A stretch of 64,000 nt of DNA from CBDCWO01 sp965223405 (GTDB lineage: Bacteria > Bacteroidota > Bacteroidia > Chitinophagales > Saprospiraceae). The position numbers were made by a program, and so were the translations under genes. Positions 45,994-55,693 of this stretch are shown here, piece by piece. Under the pieces are notes generated by a model. It had not been told where the DNA came from. It saw only the letters and a list, made by a program, of their open reading frames with translations, and ran no database searches. Location of the stretch: contig CBDCWO010000006.1 in the NCBI GenBank assembly GCA_965223405.1, forward strand, positions 1,860,001-1,924,000, written 5' to 3'. Within the stretch, counting starts at the first letter, position 1, and each line of letters opens with the position of its first letter.

Positions 45994-46968
45994 TCAATTG
46001 GCATATTTCGTGCGATAAGCCGAAGGAGAAATGCCTACAATTTTCTTAAAAGTATTACGAAACGATTTGATATCGTTGTATCCTGATCCATACATAATCT
46101 CCGATATCGAATAATTGGTTTTTTCCAGATCCCGCTTGGCAGCTTCCATTTTAACCCGCTGTAAATACTGATTCGGAGTATTATAGGTAGCCTTCTTAAA
46201 TCTCCTGATCAGATTGCGCTTACTAAGGTTAAATTTCCTAGCCAATATATCGAGGGATAATGAATCATTATAATGCTTCTCAATATATTCCTGCACTTTC
46301 CGGATCAACGGATCTTCATGATCTTTCTGACGCTGAAATATAAAAAATGGATTTTGCGAGGTTCTGTCTATTTCTATTTCAAACATTTTGGCGACCCAAT
46401 TTGCCGTATCTTTACCGTTGTATTTCTGGACAATATGTAACAATAAATTGAGAAACGAGTACGAACCACCACTGGAGTAAATGCCAGAATCTTCACTGAT
46501 GATTCGATCCGGAAGTAAATTCACTTGTGGAAACATCTTGCGAAAAAGTTCTGCCGCTGACCAATGTGTAGAACATGCTTTACCATCTACCAACCCGGTT
46601 GCTGCCAATAGAAATGCTCCAACACATAGACTGGCAACTTCAGCATTTTTATTTAAGTACATATCTCGAATCCAGGGAATAAACTCTCTATTCTCTTCAA
46701 TTTCTTTTGGTAAATCCCCAAATATGGTAGATATGATAATCAAATCGGTCTGAGATACCTCCTCGATCATCTTTGTCGGTTTGACTGTAAAGAGGTCATC
46801 GTATAATTTGGTCTCTTTACAGACACCCACCAATTCCAGCTCATAAAATGGACTACTCTGTGCTCCCAGTTGCATCAGATAGCTATTTACAGCAGAAAAG
46901 ATCTTGTAGGGTCCAACTATACTGCTCAAAATAGACTGTCCGGCAGGTACTATAATAGACACATGCAT
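45994..46968 (-). CDS. GlxA-type transcriptional regulator (DJ-1/PfpI-like domain plus AraC HTH)
   Basis: Starting at the ATG 46968 the protein has 324 residues. The N-terminal domain is DJ-1/PfpI-like, beginning HVSIIVP and SIVGPYKIF, with the nucleophile-elbow type SLCVGAFLL. The last 100 residues are an AraC-type double helix-turn-helix with LARKFNLSKRNLIRRFKK and GYNDIKSFRNTFKKIVG. GlxA-type proteins sense small metabolites and activate nearby genes. A GTG at 47013 would add 15 residues before the conserved start. It is divergent from the SnoaL-like gene at 47171 and may control it. Confidence 0.9.
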   Translation of the reverse strand: MHVSIIVPAGQSILSSIVGPYKIFSAVNSYLMQLGAQSSPFYELELVGVCKETKLYDDLFTVKPTKMIEEVSQTDLIIISTIFGDLPKEIEENREFIPWIRDMYLNKNAEVASLCVGAFLLAATGLVDGKACSTHWSAAELFRKMFPQVNLLPDRIISEDSGIYSSGGSYSFLNLLLHIVQKYNGKDTANWVAKMFEIEIDRTSQNPFFIFQRQKDHEDPLIRKVQEYIEKHYNDSLSLDILARKFNLSKRNLIRRFKKATYNTPNQYLQRVKMEAAKRDLEKTNYSISEIMYGSGYNDIKSFRNTFKKIVGISPSAYRTKYAN

Positions 46969-47036
46969 TTCAGTGCAATTTTTTAGAAAAGCAAAATTAA
47001 TAGATTTTGTCACTTTTAGCCCCTAAGTATGTCAAT

Positions 47037-47059
47037 AATGCACTTTCCACAGTGACATT
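47037..47059. promoter_or_regulatory. imperfect inverted repeat between divergent regulator and SnoaL-like gene
   Basis: AATGCACT and AGTGaCATT face each other across six bases with one bulged base. The element lies in the 202-base divergent gap, just upstream of a TATTTTTG -7-like sequence at 47068-47075 oriented towards 47171. This position fits an operator bound by the adjacent regulator (inference). Confidence 0.35.
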
Positions 47060-47170
47060 TGGTGCGTTATTTTTGTATCGGTTCGGGTGATTAGGGTTAA
47101 TGAAATTGAGATTCTTTATTAAAATAGGTAATCATCGGGACTTTATTTATTAACATAAAAACTTAGAATC

Positions 47171-47545
47171 ATGACAACAAATGAAGTAGCAATGAGATTA
47201 GTAGAACTATGCCGTCAGGGAAATTGGGCACAGGCTCAAAGCGAATTGTATGCTGAGAATGCTGTGAGTATTGAACCGGAAGGTACACCCTGGCCAACAG
47301 CCAAAGGCATGGAGGAGATACGCAAGAAAGGTGAGCAATGGAGTGGAATGGTAGAAGAATTTCATGGCAATGAAATTAGTGAACCCTTAATCTCAGGTCC
47401 TTATTTTGTCGTCAGAATGAAATCTGATACCACTATGAAAGGTATGGGCAGATTCCAACTTGACGAACTGGGTGTATACAAGGTAAACAATGGAAAAGTA
47501 GTTTCCGAACAGTTTTTCTATGAACCTATGGCCCCACAAGGGTAA
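47171..47545 (+). CDS. SnoaL-like / NTF2-like small protein
   Basis: This 124-residue protein has no signal peptide. It shows the NTF2-like pattern: an N-terminal helix VELCRQGNWAQAQ, YAENAVSIEP, a helix with GMEEIRKKGEQW, and a final sheet with YKVNNGKVVSEQFFYEP. SnoaL-like proteins are cone-shaped barrels that are either isomerases or ligand-binding proteins. Its substrate is unknown. It is the only gene facing away from the GlxA-type regulator and ends before a hairpin shared with a convergent gene. Confidence 0.83.
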   Translation: MTTNEVAMRLVELCRQGNWAQAQSELYAENAVSIEPEGTPWPTAKGMEEIRKKGEQWSGMVEEFHGNEISEPLISGPYFVVRMKSDTTMKGMGRFQLDELGVYKVNNGKVVSEQFFYEPMAPQG

Positions 47546-47580
47546 CCATATCTAACTTTTTTAGATAAAAATCAAATTCT

Positions 47581-47608
47581 AAAGCCTCAGATCGATGTCT
47601 GAGGCTTT
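47581..47608. terminator. bidirectional hairpin terminator between convergent genes
   Basis: An 11-bp perfect stem, AAAGCCTCAGA with TCTGAGGCTTT, encloses a six-base loop. T-rich stretches flank it on both strands. It lies 36 bases after the SnoaL-like gene and 101 bases after the end of the TonB receptor gene on the other strand. Confidence 0.72.
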
Positions 47609-47708
47609 GCATTTAATATGAGCCACCATTGTATTGGAAACATACAAAATCAAAAATACTCTTAATTATTAATTCATTTTAAAAGAATTCAGATGTTACC
47701 TAAATGAT

Positions 47709-49604
47709 TTACAAATGAAACCTCAATCCAAACCGGGCATTAAATTTCAACGTAGTGTATCCATAAATTTCCACAAACTCTATATTAGTAATATTCTTTA
47801 AATCGGCAAAGAATGTAAGTTTTTGTTGGTATGCACTATACTCCAGATAAGCGTTGACTAAAAAATAAGCATCTAAGCTTACTGTTTCCAATGCATAAAA
47901 TTTGGCGGGGTTGAAGTAATAATCGATACGCTTACCGATATACTGGCTGTTCAAGCTCAACGATAAACTTGAATTTGGCCGATACGCAGCAGCTAGTTTA
48001 AGACTGTGTTTGGGGCGCCGGATTAAGTTGTTAAAGGAAGTATCAATTGAGGCCCTGGATTCAGTAATTTGTCCAGTAGTAAAATCATAACCGGCTGAAA
48101 AAGAGATTTTTTTGTGCATTTTCCATTTCATTTGAAGCTCAAGACCCTGATCTCTTTGCTCATCACGGTTATGATATCCCGCGGTAAAATCATATACAAT
48201 CAGGTTCTTAATATTTCTACGGAAATAGGATAGCGAAGACCCGAATCTGGCATCATCAAAGTACTGCTGGATTCCAATTTCCCATGAATCACTGGTCTGT
48301 GGATTCAGATCTGTATTTCCCCCCCATTGACCAAACAGCTGACTCAACGTGGGTGCCTTAAATCCTGTACTCCAATTGGCAAATATCTTTAAATCTTTGG
48401 TTATCCAGTATGCAGGTGTGATTGAGTAATTGGCGTGATTTCCAAATTTGGAGTGTTGATTCATTCGAGTGCCTATTTCAATCACTCCGTGTTTCACCGG
48501 TCTAAATATCGCCTTAAGATATGGGCTAATCAAATAAACTGAGGGATCAACCTCACTACTGGTGGAATCCAACATATGTTGTTGTTGAAAGTCTATACCT
48601 CCCAACATGGTCAATTTTCTATTCACATCATAGGCCGCATAACTTTCTATGTTTAACAACCTCCCATGATATTCATTCTCTCCGAACGTAGTATAATAAA
48701 ACCGATCAGTTAAGGCCTGACTAAATCCAATCCTTGCCCGGAATTTTTTATAGTTCAGGTCCCCAAAAGCTCCTAAATTTTGATATTCGGACTTATATTG
48801 GTTATCTCCATCTACAAAAGCATCAGTGTCAAAATCATTCTGAGTTTTGATAAACCTAAAGAAAGGTTGGACCTTGATTTTTTCATTAAGTTTTATACTT
48901 AACGCAGACATCATACTGGTCTGCCTGGACTTGTCATTTTCAAATTCTAGGTCCTGTGATGGAGACAAAGCCTCACTTATCCCTGCCGTAGATTGGCGAT
49001 TAATTCCAATTTGATAGTCAATTAAACGGGTCGTTCCTCCAATTCCTATGCCGGCATCCAGGGTACTCAATGAACCACCTGAAATATGTCCTTTGGTTTC
49101 CAAATTTTTAGTAGCTGCTTTAGCGGTTATGATATTGATCACCCCAGCTATAGCTCCGGAACCAAACAATGTGGATTGGTTTCCTTTCATGATCTCAATT
49201 CTCTCAATCTGACTTACAGGCAGCAACCGGATATCAAATGTAGATCCCAATCCGGAAGGGTCAAATGCCGGAGTACCATCTACTAGAATTAAGGTATGTT
49301 CAGAGGATGCTCCTCTCAGGTATACTCCTTTTACCGTTCCCGGATTGCTATATGCTCCATTTATGATTACACCTGATTGTTCTTGTAACAATTGAGCAAG
49401 ATCTTTGCCCTGGTTCTGCTCAATTATTTCTCTTGTAATAATATGAACAGGGTGAGCTGTTTCCTTGAGCGGAATGTCAAACTTCAAAGAAGAAACCGTT
49501 ACTTCTGGAAGTTGTAGTGTGTCAGCTACATTGGTCTCTGTCTGGGCCATGGCATACAAAGTCAATAATGTAAAGTAGCTGCCTAAAATCAAAATTTTCC
49601 TCAT
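47709..49604 (-). CDS. btuB: BtuB-like TonB-dependent vitamin B12 receptor
   Basis: The 631-residue protein has a signal peptide (about 1-20, ending AMAQ), a plug domain (about 30-165) with ITREIIEQNQGKDLAQLL, YLRGASSEHTLILVDG and IERIEIMKGNQSTLFGSGAIAGVINI, and a 22-strand-type barrel ending in an aromatic residue followed by HL. It lies directly downstream of a cobalamin riboswitch, so the ligand is most likely cobalamin or a corrinoid. The length suits BtuB-type receptors rather than the longer SusC type. Confidence 0.9.
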   Translation of the reverse strand: MRKILILGSYFTLLTLYAMAQTETNVADTLQLPEVTVSSLKFDIPLKETAHPVHIITREIIEQNQGKDLAQLLQEQSGVIINGAYSNPGTVKGVYLRGASSEHTLILVDGTPAFDPSGLGSTFDIRLLPVSQIERIEIMKGNQSTLFGSGAIAGVINIITAKAATKNLETKGHISGGSLSTLDAGIGIGGTTRLIDYQIGINRQSTAGISEALSPSQDLEFENDKSRQTSMMSALSIKLNEKIKVQPFFRFIKTQNDFDTDAFVDGDNQYKSEYQNLGAFGDLNYKKFRARIGFSQALTDRFYYTTFGENEYHGRLLNIESYAAYDVNRKLTMLGGIDFQQQHMLDSTSSEVDPSVYLISPYLKAIFRPVKHGVIEIGTRMNQHSKFGNHANYSITPAYWITKDLKIFANWSTGFKAPTLSQLFGQWGGNTDLNPQTSDSWEIGIQQYFDDARFGSSLSYFRRNIKNLIVYDFTAGYHNRDEQRDQGLELQMKWKMHKKISFSAGYDFTTGQITESRASIDTSFNNLIRRPKHSLKLAAAYRPNSSLSLSLNSQYIGKRIDYYFNPAKFYALETVSLDAYFLVNAYLEYSAYQQKLTFFADLKNITNIEFVEIYGYTTLKFNARFGLRFHL

Positions 49605-49754
49605 TGGTATTTATTTAAATAGTTAAATCAATGAGACTTCGATTAAGCGAGGAATGCAGGAATGATTGATGTAAATGCTGATGTTAAAATGATCAACCCA
49701 TACAAAGGGAATTCACTACATCCTGACTTTTCCACCGAAAGTCTTGAATGAATG

Positions 49755-49937
49755 TATCAGGCAGGTCTTCTGACTTACTCCATTATCCTTTGCCTTCCCA
49801 TTCCAATAAATCCGGAAAAGTGGCATTCTGAGTAGGATAAACTCTAAAGGAGCTTACAGCTACGGGGATAGTTCCTGATTTTCACAGGATTCCCTTTTCA
49901 TCAGTCCAACCAGATTAAGTTGTCCTGAAACCAAATA
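49755..49937 (-). ncRNA. cobalamin riboswitch
   Basis: Read on the minus strand the region contains the conserved core: GGGAATCCTGTGAAAATCAG followed by GGAAC, CCCCGTAGCTGTA, and near the 3' end AAGTCAGAAGACCTGCCTGA. These match the GTG-AAT, B12-box and closing-stem parts of the class. It lies in the leader of the btuB-like gene, 150 bases before its ATG, and should lower receptor expression when B12 is plentiful. The exact ends are approximate. Confidence 0.93.
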
Positions 49938-49942
49938 CTCGA

Positions 49943-49950
49943 CAAATATA
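49943..49950 (-). promoter_or_regulatory. -7 promoter element of the riboswitch-controlled btuB-like gene
   Basis: On the minus strand TATATTTG fits TAnnTTTG and lies just upstream of the riboswitch, placing the start of transcription near 49937. A clear -33 TTG at the expected distance is not seen. Confidence 0.5.
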
Positions 49951-50164
49951 GAACAAAAATTAATATCTCACCTGTTTCTATATGATGGCCTACACCTCCA
50001 TTACTTCGGGTTCTATTTTAGCTACAATCTTTATCCGAAAAATCGATACTCATGACCTCCTATCTGATTCTTATGTATATAATATAGGTCATCTTGGAAA
50101 GACATTTAGGGCGTTAAAGTCAAATGAAAATCAAATCCAAAGACAATTATTATTCACCATTCCT

Positions 50165-50932
50165 CTATTCCTTTTTGTTAGGAGCATTAAAATCAATTTT
50201 GGGGTCGTTTTTCAAAATCCTGATGGATTTATGTTCATAACGCCACACTCCGGAGAGATTTGCACCCCATTTTGGGAATGCTATCGAATTGAATGACTCC
50301 AAAGGACCAAATATGTGTTCGAATTCCCGATCACCAATTTTACCTCCCCATTTTATCGGTTCTCCTTTCTCATTAACTGCAAATTGAGCCAGTAGCCGTT
50401 CAGACTTTACATCAAACACATCAAATCGATATTTATTATCTCCCATTTCGACTCTGGTCTTGGGAAATCCAGCAGCCAATCGACGAAACAGAACCAGGGG
50501 CTGAATCTCCCAATATGCTAATTCAAAAGCATGCCTGGCACTATCCATAGGATGTACTACACCATTATCTTCATCCCAGCCCCATAATTCAGTCCAAGCA
50601 ATAGTCTGAACCTTGTTAGCTCTCTTAAGGATAAACTTGCCTTGAGGTTTTCTTAAATCCATCCAGTACAATTCCTCCCAAGGATTTTTTTCCCTTGCAT
50701 AATATCCTGTTAACTCTACTTTGATATAACTGGCATTTTTCCAATTTTCTTTTCCTCCAATAGACTCTAGGAGAGAATTTACCAGTGCTATGGCTTGCTT
50801 ATCTCCAATCAGGTCATTGGTAGGTGTCGCGGCCCCTGTAAACAGGAACAATGCAAAGCACAGAAGAACGGACTTAATCGTGAGGTGTCTTCGATGTGAA
50901 GTAATCCCTGAAATATGGACTTTTGCACTCAT
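50165..50932 (-). CDS. secreted protein of unknown function
   Basis: The 255-residue protein has an N-terminal hydrophobic segment (about 20-35) after a positively charged start, so it is probably exported. The mature part begins with a helix (ALVNSLLESIGG) and then alternates beta strands with many Trp and Tyr (EELYWMDLRKPQGKF, TELWGWDEDNG). This recalls periplasmic lipid-binding LolA-like or DUF6503-like proteins of Bacteroidota, but I do not recognise the family with certainty. It is encoded between the AraC regulator and the btuB-like gene in the same direction, with about 230 bases of sequence showing no gene before the riboswitch. Confidence 0.75.
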   Translation of the reverse strand: MSAKVHISGITSHRRHLTIKSVLLCFALFLFTGAATPTNDLIGDKQAIALVNSLLESIGGKENWKNASYIKVELTGYYAREKNPWEELYWMDLRKPQGKFILKRANKVQTIAWTELWGWDEDNGVVHPMDSARHAFELAYWEIQPLVLFRRLAAGFPKTRVEMGDNKYRFDVFDVKSERLLAQFAVNEKGEPIKWGGKIGDREFEHIFGPLESFNSIAFPKWGANLSGVWRYEHKSIRILKNDPKIDFNAPNKKE

Positions 50933-51042
50933 CGGCTTGATTGTTTTATTTGATTTGTAAAAAGCCCAATATCATAAATTTCAATGCACCACGAGCACCG
51001 ATTCATAAATGCGTGACAAATAATCCTTCCGGATGGCAATTT

Positions 51043-52152
51043 CTACAATAGGCCGTTTTTATATGCTGATGGGGTATATCCTGTGTGCCGTTTAAAAGTG
51101 CGGGTAAATGTATTTTTTGTATTAAATCCAACCCGGGTGGCGATACCCAAAAAATTTAGGTGTGAAAATTTTGGATCATTGATCATTTTCTTTGCCTCTT
51201 CAACCCGATATGAATTGATTAAGTAGGTGAGATTACAATTAAATTCAGAATTAATTAATTGGGACAGATATTTTGAATTAATGGACAGTCGATCACAAAA
51301 ATATCTACTAGTCAAGTCGCTGTCTAAAAAGACTTTTTCTTCTTCCAAATAGCTTAATATTCTAATTTTGAGTTCCTCTACTTTGTGTTTAGGTAGAGCA
51401 GGCTTTTGAGATTTGATTGCGTTATTGGTGGTAATATTTGATTCTCTGATGGCCCAATAACTTACAAAATGTATTAATAGTGAGAAGGCTAGAACAGTGC
51501 CGATCATCACGTAATAAGGATAAAATTCTGTAAACAGGATCAGCAAGAAAGCGATAAGAAAACAAAAAAGAAAGAACAAAAATACATGTGTATACGACCG
51601 GAGCCATAACATTTTTCCTTTCAATAATTTTGTTGAGCGTCCATCGGAATGGTTAAATTTCAGATTTACAAGTTGTAAAGATTTCCCTCCATATATAAAA
51701 GAAAGTAAAAGCAGAAAACCATAATAAAATATTCTATTGGTATCCAAATCAAAATCTCCAGGCTGAGGAGCTCGATATAGAGCCAGTTTTTCCGCTGAAG
51801 ATTTAAGATAAAAAGGCAGGATGGTAAGAAAACAAAGCATGGCAGGTAGTAAATGTAGGAAGTCTACTTTTTTAAAACACCATGCTCCCTGCAAAGAACA
51901 TTTAATATAAAAGTAATAAACTGGACCAATTAAATACAACAAAGGAATAAAGACGGCCATTAAATGAGGAAACGTCTCAAAATGTCCTTCCAGGATCAGG
52001 TATTCCCTGAATAAATAGCCCGATACAATCACCAGCATCAGGGCTAAAAACAGATTCTCACGGACTATTTTTTTACTTTTTACAAGTAAAACAAAGACCA
52101 GGAAAATTCCATTAAGTGCAGCCAGCAGGAACAGTACCGAAACGAATTGCAT
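51043..52152 (-). CDS. membrane-bound AraC-family regulator
   Basis: The 369-residue protein has about seven hydrophobic segments in residues 1-235, then a cytoplasmic AraC-type DNA-binding domain (about 265-369) with SRYFCDRLSINSKYLSQLIN and IATRVGFNTKNTFTRTFKRHTG. This 7TM-AraC architecture is common in Bacteroidota and may sense a signal at the membrane. The target is not evident; the gene after it (50165-50932) and the divergent surroundings are candidates. Confidence 0.88.
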   Translation of the reverse strand: MQFVSVLFLLAALNGIFLVFVLLVKSKKIVRENLFLALMLVIVSGYLFREYLILEGHFETFPHLMAVFIPLLYLIGPVYYFYIKCSLQGAWCFKKVDFLHLLPAMLCFLTILPFYLKSSAEKLALYRAPQPGDFDLDTNRIFYYGFLLLLSFIYGGKSLQLVNLKFNHSDGRSTKLLKGKMLWLRSYTHVFLFFLFCFLIAFLLILFTEFYPYYVMIGTVLAFSLLIHFVSYWAIRESNITTNNAIKSQKPALPKHKVEELKIRILSYLEEEKVFLDSDLTSRYFCDRLSINSKYLSQLINSEFNCNLTYLINSYRVEEAKKMINDPKFSHLNFLGIATRVGFNTKNTFTRTFKRHTGYTPSAYKNGLL

Positions 52153-52162
52153 AGCTAGAATT

Positions 52163-52194
52163 CAAAAATATATTTATTAAATATACGTCAATAA
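52163..52194 (-). promoter_or_regulatory. possible promoter of the membrane AraC regulator
   Basis: On the minus strand TTATTG and TATTTTTG are 18 bases apart and match the Bacteroidota -33/-7 pattern loosely. The predicted start of transcription would leave a leader of only a few bases, so this call is weak. Confidence 0.3.
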
Positions 52195-52335
52195 GCGGCG
52201 AATGCTGCGAGTCTAAATTTATTTGATTTGTATTGTGGACCCTACGATATGTTTTGCTGCTCTTAATCGATGGTTTGCTACCTAAGTATTTTGCGCCCTT
52301 GTTGAGCGGCTTTCTGAATAGTCAAGAGTTTCACA

Positions 52336-55300
52336 TCATCTTCTGGCCTGAATTAAAAATCCATAGGAATAATTTTGCGCCGGGATCATATATTGCTCAT
52401 GAGGCAACGCTCCCCAACTGGTATCTCCCCCAACTCCCATTTGTTTGTAATCAATATTAATATTCACCAAATTTCTTGTTGGGACATCAAAAGTATGTCT
52501 TTGCATTTTCCGGACCCCCTCGTCAAAATCACTATTGAGCTGGTGGTGAGTATTAAAGCCTATCAAATGCTCCGTGGACAAGATATTTATTCCCACACGC
52601 TGACTATTTACAAAGGCTATGCTTCGCACATCCATGCGATTTCCATTTTCCTGTGGTCGCAAGTATTCATACATTAGGTCACTTACTTGTGCTTTGTATA
52701 AACCTACAAAGGATCCGGTTTTGCGATCCTGGTGATTTTCGAATGGACCTCTTCCATACCATTTTACCTGATCGTATTGCCGATCTATAATGAAATTATT
52801 TCCCAACCGCGGAATATCTGGCAGAGATTCGGAAATTCCCGAGAGGATATTTGAAACCAAAACATCTCCATTTGCATTGATGGAGTAGTTGATCTCAATG
52901 GTTCCAGAAACATCTGGTAAGCTAAATTTGGTATTTACCACTACCGAACTATTTTTAACTTCTCCTGAAATAATTTTGGTCACTGATGTCCCTTCTACCT
53001 GGAGGACTTCAATTTCTTCCAAGATTTGATTTCGAGAAGCTTTTCGCCAAACTTCCATCTTTTTTGGCATACCAAAGCCAAAATCATTATCGGTAGGAGC
53101 CCTCCAGAAATTTGGTTTGATGGGTGCGATCATGAGGTTGCCATTACCAAAGTCCAGGCGTTCCATCATTCCATTGATGCGGTTGAACTCTATTTCAAAT
53201 TCTTTTCCGGATAGAGTGATCAGATCTAGCCCGGAACGTACCCGTATCATTCCCTCAACTTCATTATCAAACTTTGAAATACTCTGAGGGGTAATTTGAA
53301 ATTCTTCCCGGGCAACTACATGGCCGGCCGGCAATAATTTATCGTCTTTGGATAAAGCAGCAGCAACTTGCAAATAGTATTCTCTACCGGTTTCAAGATT
53401 TGGCATTTCTATCCGGACATCCTGTGATTTATGAGGCTCCAGCGATATCTCACTCAATTCCCCTTGTTTAATCACTCGACCGTTTTCCAACAGTTTATAG
53501 GAAAAAGAATAACGATCCAAATTGGTAAAATCATATCCATTGTAAACCGTTAATTTACTGGTTGGGAGGTCAAAGTTCCTAAATTTGATATACTGGTAAA
53601 CTTTTTTTACCTCATACAAAGAAGGATGAGGACTGCGGTCCGGGTTTACCAATCCATTCAAACAAAAATTTCGGTCGTTTTGTATATCCTGAGCACCAAA
53701 ATCTCCTCCATAACCGTAATATTCAATTCCTTCAGGTGTCGCGGCAGAGAGCCCTTGATCCACCCAATCCCAAATATAAGCTCCCTGTAATACTTCGTAT
53801 TTTTCAATAACATCCCAATAATCCTGCAAATTACCCACACTATTCCCCATTGCGTGCGCATACTCGCATTGGATATAAGGTCTGGTGGGGTTGTTTTCAG
53901 CATAGTTTATCATACTGGGAATTCGTGCATACATCGGGGCCTGAATATCTGTATTTTCATAATTGGTAGCTCCCTCGTACTGAACCGGCCGGGTTGAGTC
54001 GTGTTCCTTAAGCCAATCGTAGGTAGCAACAAAGTTATCTCCATTTCCGGCTTCATTTCCCAGGGACCAGGTGATGATACAGGGAAAGTTTTTATCTCTT
54101 TCGTACATTCTGATAGTCCTGTCGAGGTGCATCGCCTTCCACTCCGGTTGATAGGCCGGGTGGATTTCTTGTTGTTTTTTATTATTATCCAATCCCTGGT
54201 TGGTTGCTCCCATACCATGGGACTCTATGTTGGCCTCATCGATCACATAAAATCCATATTCATCACACAACCGATAGAAATGTTCATCTTTTGGATAATG
54301 ACTACAGCGAATCGAGTTGATATTAAATTCTTTCATTCGACGCAGGTCCAACAAAGTTAATTCCTCATCAACGACATGGCCGGTAATCGGATCATGGTCG
54401 TGCAAATTGACACCTTTAAACAATACGGGAATTCCGTTGACCAAAAACTGATTTTTAATAATTTCCAATTTGCGAAAACCAATCTTGGAACTAGTGCTTT
54501 CTATCAATTGGCCTTTTTCATCAAATAATGAAATCAACATTGTATATAAATTAGGTGTTTCTGCTGACCACTTTTTAACCTTTGGTAATACACCTTGAAT
54601 CTGCTTTTCTGTCCTATTTTGACTTGAGACGGAGAATTCCTCATCAAATGCCAGCACCGATTGTAGTTTATCCAATACCTTTACTTTTAACCGATACCCG
54701 TTGGCATCGGCATCGCTTGTATTTCGAAGGTCAACTTTAAGGTCAAACCGACCATTCTGGTAATTATCATCCAGATCCGCTACCACCTTAAAGTCCCGGA
54801 TTGAAATCTTTGGAGTAGCGTAAATATATACGTCTCTTTCGATACCACTCAATCGCCAAAAATCCTGATCTTCCATATAGCTCGCATCGGACCACCGATA
54901 GACTTCCACGGATAAACTATTGTTTCCGGCTCTCACGTATGGGGTAATTTTGTATTCAGCCGGAGTCTTACTTCCTTCATTATAACCGACTTTCACCCCA
55001 TTGACCCAGATGTACATAGCACTCCGCACTCCTCCAAAATACAAATAGATGTCTCTCCCTTCCCATTGAGCCGGGAATTGAAATGTCCTTTTATAGCTTC
55101 CAACCGGGTTATAATCATGATCGACAAAGGGAGGATTAACCGGAAAAACATATTTCACATTAGTATAAATAGGAATTCCATAACCTTCCAGTTCCCAATT
55201 GGCTGGTACTTTGATTTCATCCCAGCCAGATACATCAAATTCATCTTTGTAAAAGTTCATTGGTCTGTCTGCGGGTTTTTTAACCCAATTAAACTTCCAA

Positions 55301-55509
55301 TTGCCATTGAGATCGTAGTAAAAAGGTGAATATTTGTATCCTCTTGACGCCAAAGCGGCTTCCTCGCTGGCATAGTGGTAAAAGGCGGCATGTGGGTATT
55401 CGCGATTAATTTCAAAAATCTCCGGATTTTCCCAGTCCACACTTTTTTGAGAATAGCTACACGTAAAAGCTACAAGGACACTGAGTAATAGACTTACCGT
55501 ATTTTTCAT
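52336..55509 (-). CDS. lacZ: GH2 beta-galactosidase (LacZ type)
   Basis: From the ATG at 55509 the enzyme has 1057 residues with a signal peptide (about 1-21, ending SYSQ). It has the five-domain LacZ layout: an N-terminal sugar-binding domain (FQFPAQWEGRDIYLYFGGV), a barrel with GVNLHDHDP, IRCSHYPKDE and NIESHG, the acid/base Glu in SLGNEAGNG (near 487), the nucleophile Glu in QCEYAHAMGN (near 548) and a C-terminal beta-galactosidase small chain. It releases terminal beta-galactose outside the cytoplasm. A TTG at 55518 would add three residues. It stands apart from the sulfatase locus, though it could act on the same type of polymer. Confidence 0.95.
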   Translation of the reverse strand: MKNTVSLLLSVLVAFTCSYSQKSVDWENPEIFEINREYPHAAFYHYASEEAALASRGYKYSPFYYDLNGNWKFNWVKKPADRPMNFYKDEFDVSGWDEIKVPANWELEGYGIPIYTNVKYVFPVNPPFVDHDYNPVGSYKRTFQFPAQWEGRDIYLYFGGVRSAMYIWVNGVKVGYNEGSKTPAEYKITPYVRAGNNSLSVEVYRWSDASYMEDQDFWRLSGIERDVYIYATPKISIRDFKVVADLDDNYQNGRFDLKVDLRNTSDADANGYRLKVKVLDKLQSVLAFDEEFSVSSQNRTEKQIQGVLPKVKKWSAETPNLYTMLISLFDEKGQLIESTSSKIGFRKLEIIKNQFLVNGIPVLFKGVNLHDHDPITGHVVDEELTLLDLRRMKEFNINSIRCSHYPKDEHFYRLCDEYGFYVIDEANIESHGMGATNQGLDNNKKQQEIHPAYQPEWKAMHLDRTIRMYERDKNFPCIITWSLGNEAGNGDNFVATYDWLKEHDSTRPVQYEGATNYENTDIQAPMYARIPSMINYAENNPTRPYIQCEYAHAMGNSVGNLQDYWDVIEKYEVLQGAYIWDWVDQGLSAATPEGIEYYGYGGDFGAQDIQNDRNFCLNGLVNPDRSPHPSLYEVKKVYQYIKFRNFDLPTSKLTVYNGYDFTNLDRYSFSYKLLENGRVIKQGELSEISLEPHKSQDVRIEMPNLETGREYYLQVAAALSKDDKLLPAGHVVAREEFQITPQSISKFDNEVEGMIRVRSGLDLITLSGKEFEIEFNRINGMMERLDFGNGNLMIAPIKPNFWRAPTDNDFGFGMPKKMEVWRKASRNQILEEIEVLQVEGTSVTKIISGEVKNSSVVVNTKFSLPDVSGTIEINYSINANGDVLVSNILSGISESLPDIPRLGNNFIIDRQYDQVKWYGRGPFENHQDRKTGSFVGLYKAQVSDLMYEYLRPQENGNRMDVRSIAFVNSQRVGINILSTEHLIGFNTHHQLNSDFDEGVRKMQRHTFDVPTRNLVNINIDYKQMGVGGDTSWGALPHEQYMIPAQNYSYGFLIQARR

Positions 55510-55561
55510 GATATGCAATTATGTTTTGAAATGGCAAAAGGCAATCTATGGTTAGGGACCT

Positions 55562-55569
55562 CAAATATA
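55562..55569 (-). promoter_or_regulatory. -7 promoter element of lacZ
   Basis: On the minus strand TATATTTG fits TAnnTTTG and lies about 53 bases before the lacZ ATG, predicting a leader of about 46 bases. No convincing -33 element is visible. Confidence 0.4.
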
Positions 55570-55660
55570 CTAAGCGATGTCCTACTTAAGGTTTTTATAG
55601 AGAAATATTCAGTTCGCATGGTTCTATGGCTAGTACATCAAGAACTAAATTCCTCTATCC

Positions 55661-55687
55661 AGTCTCCGTATTTAGTCTCCAGTCTCC
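55661..55687. repeat. three short direct repeats AGTCTCC
   Basis: AGTCTCC occurs at 55661-55667, 55674-55680 and 55681-55687, just after the end of the GroES-like gene. The last two copies are adjacent. Function is unknown; it may be slippage. Confidence 0.4.
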
Positions 55688-55693
55688 CTTATA

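Noticed and set aside
49982..50296. 104-codon frame on the + strand in the btuB upstream region
   Set aside because: It overlaps the end of the secreted-protein gene on the other strand, has no motif or signal and has an unconvincing composition.
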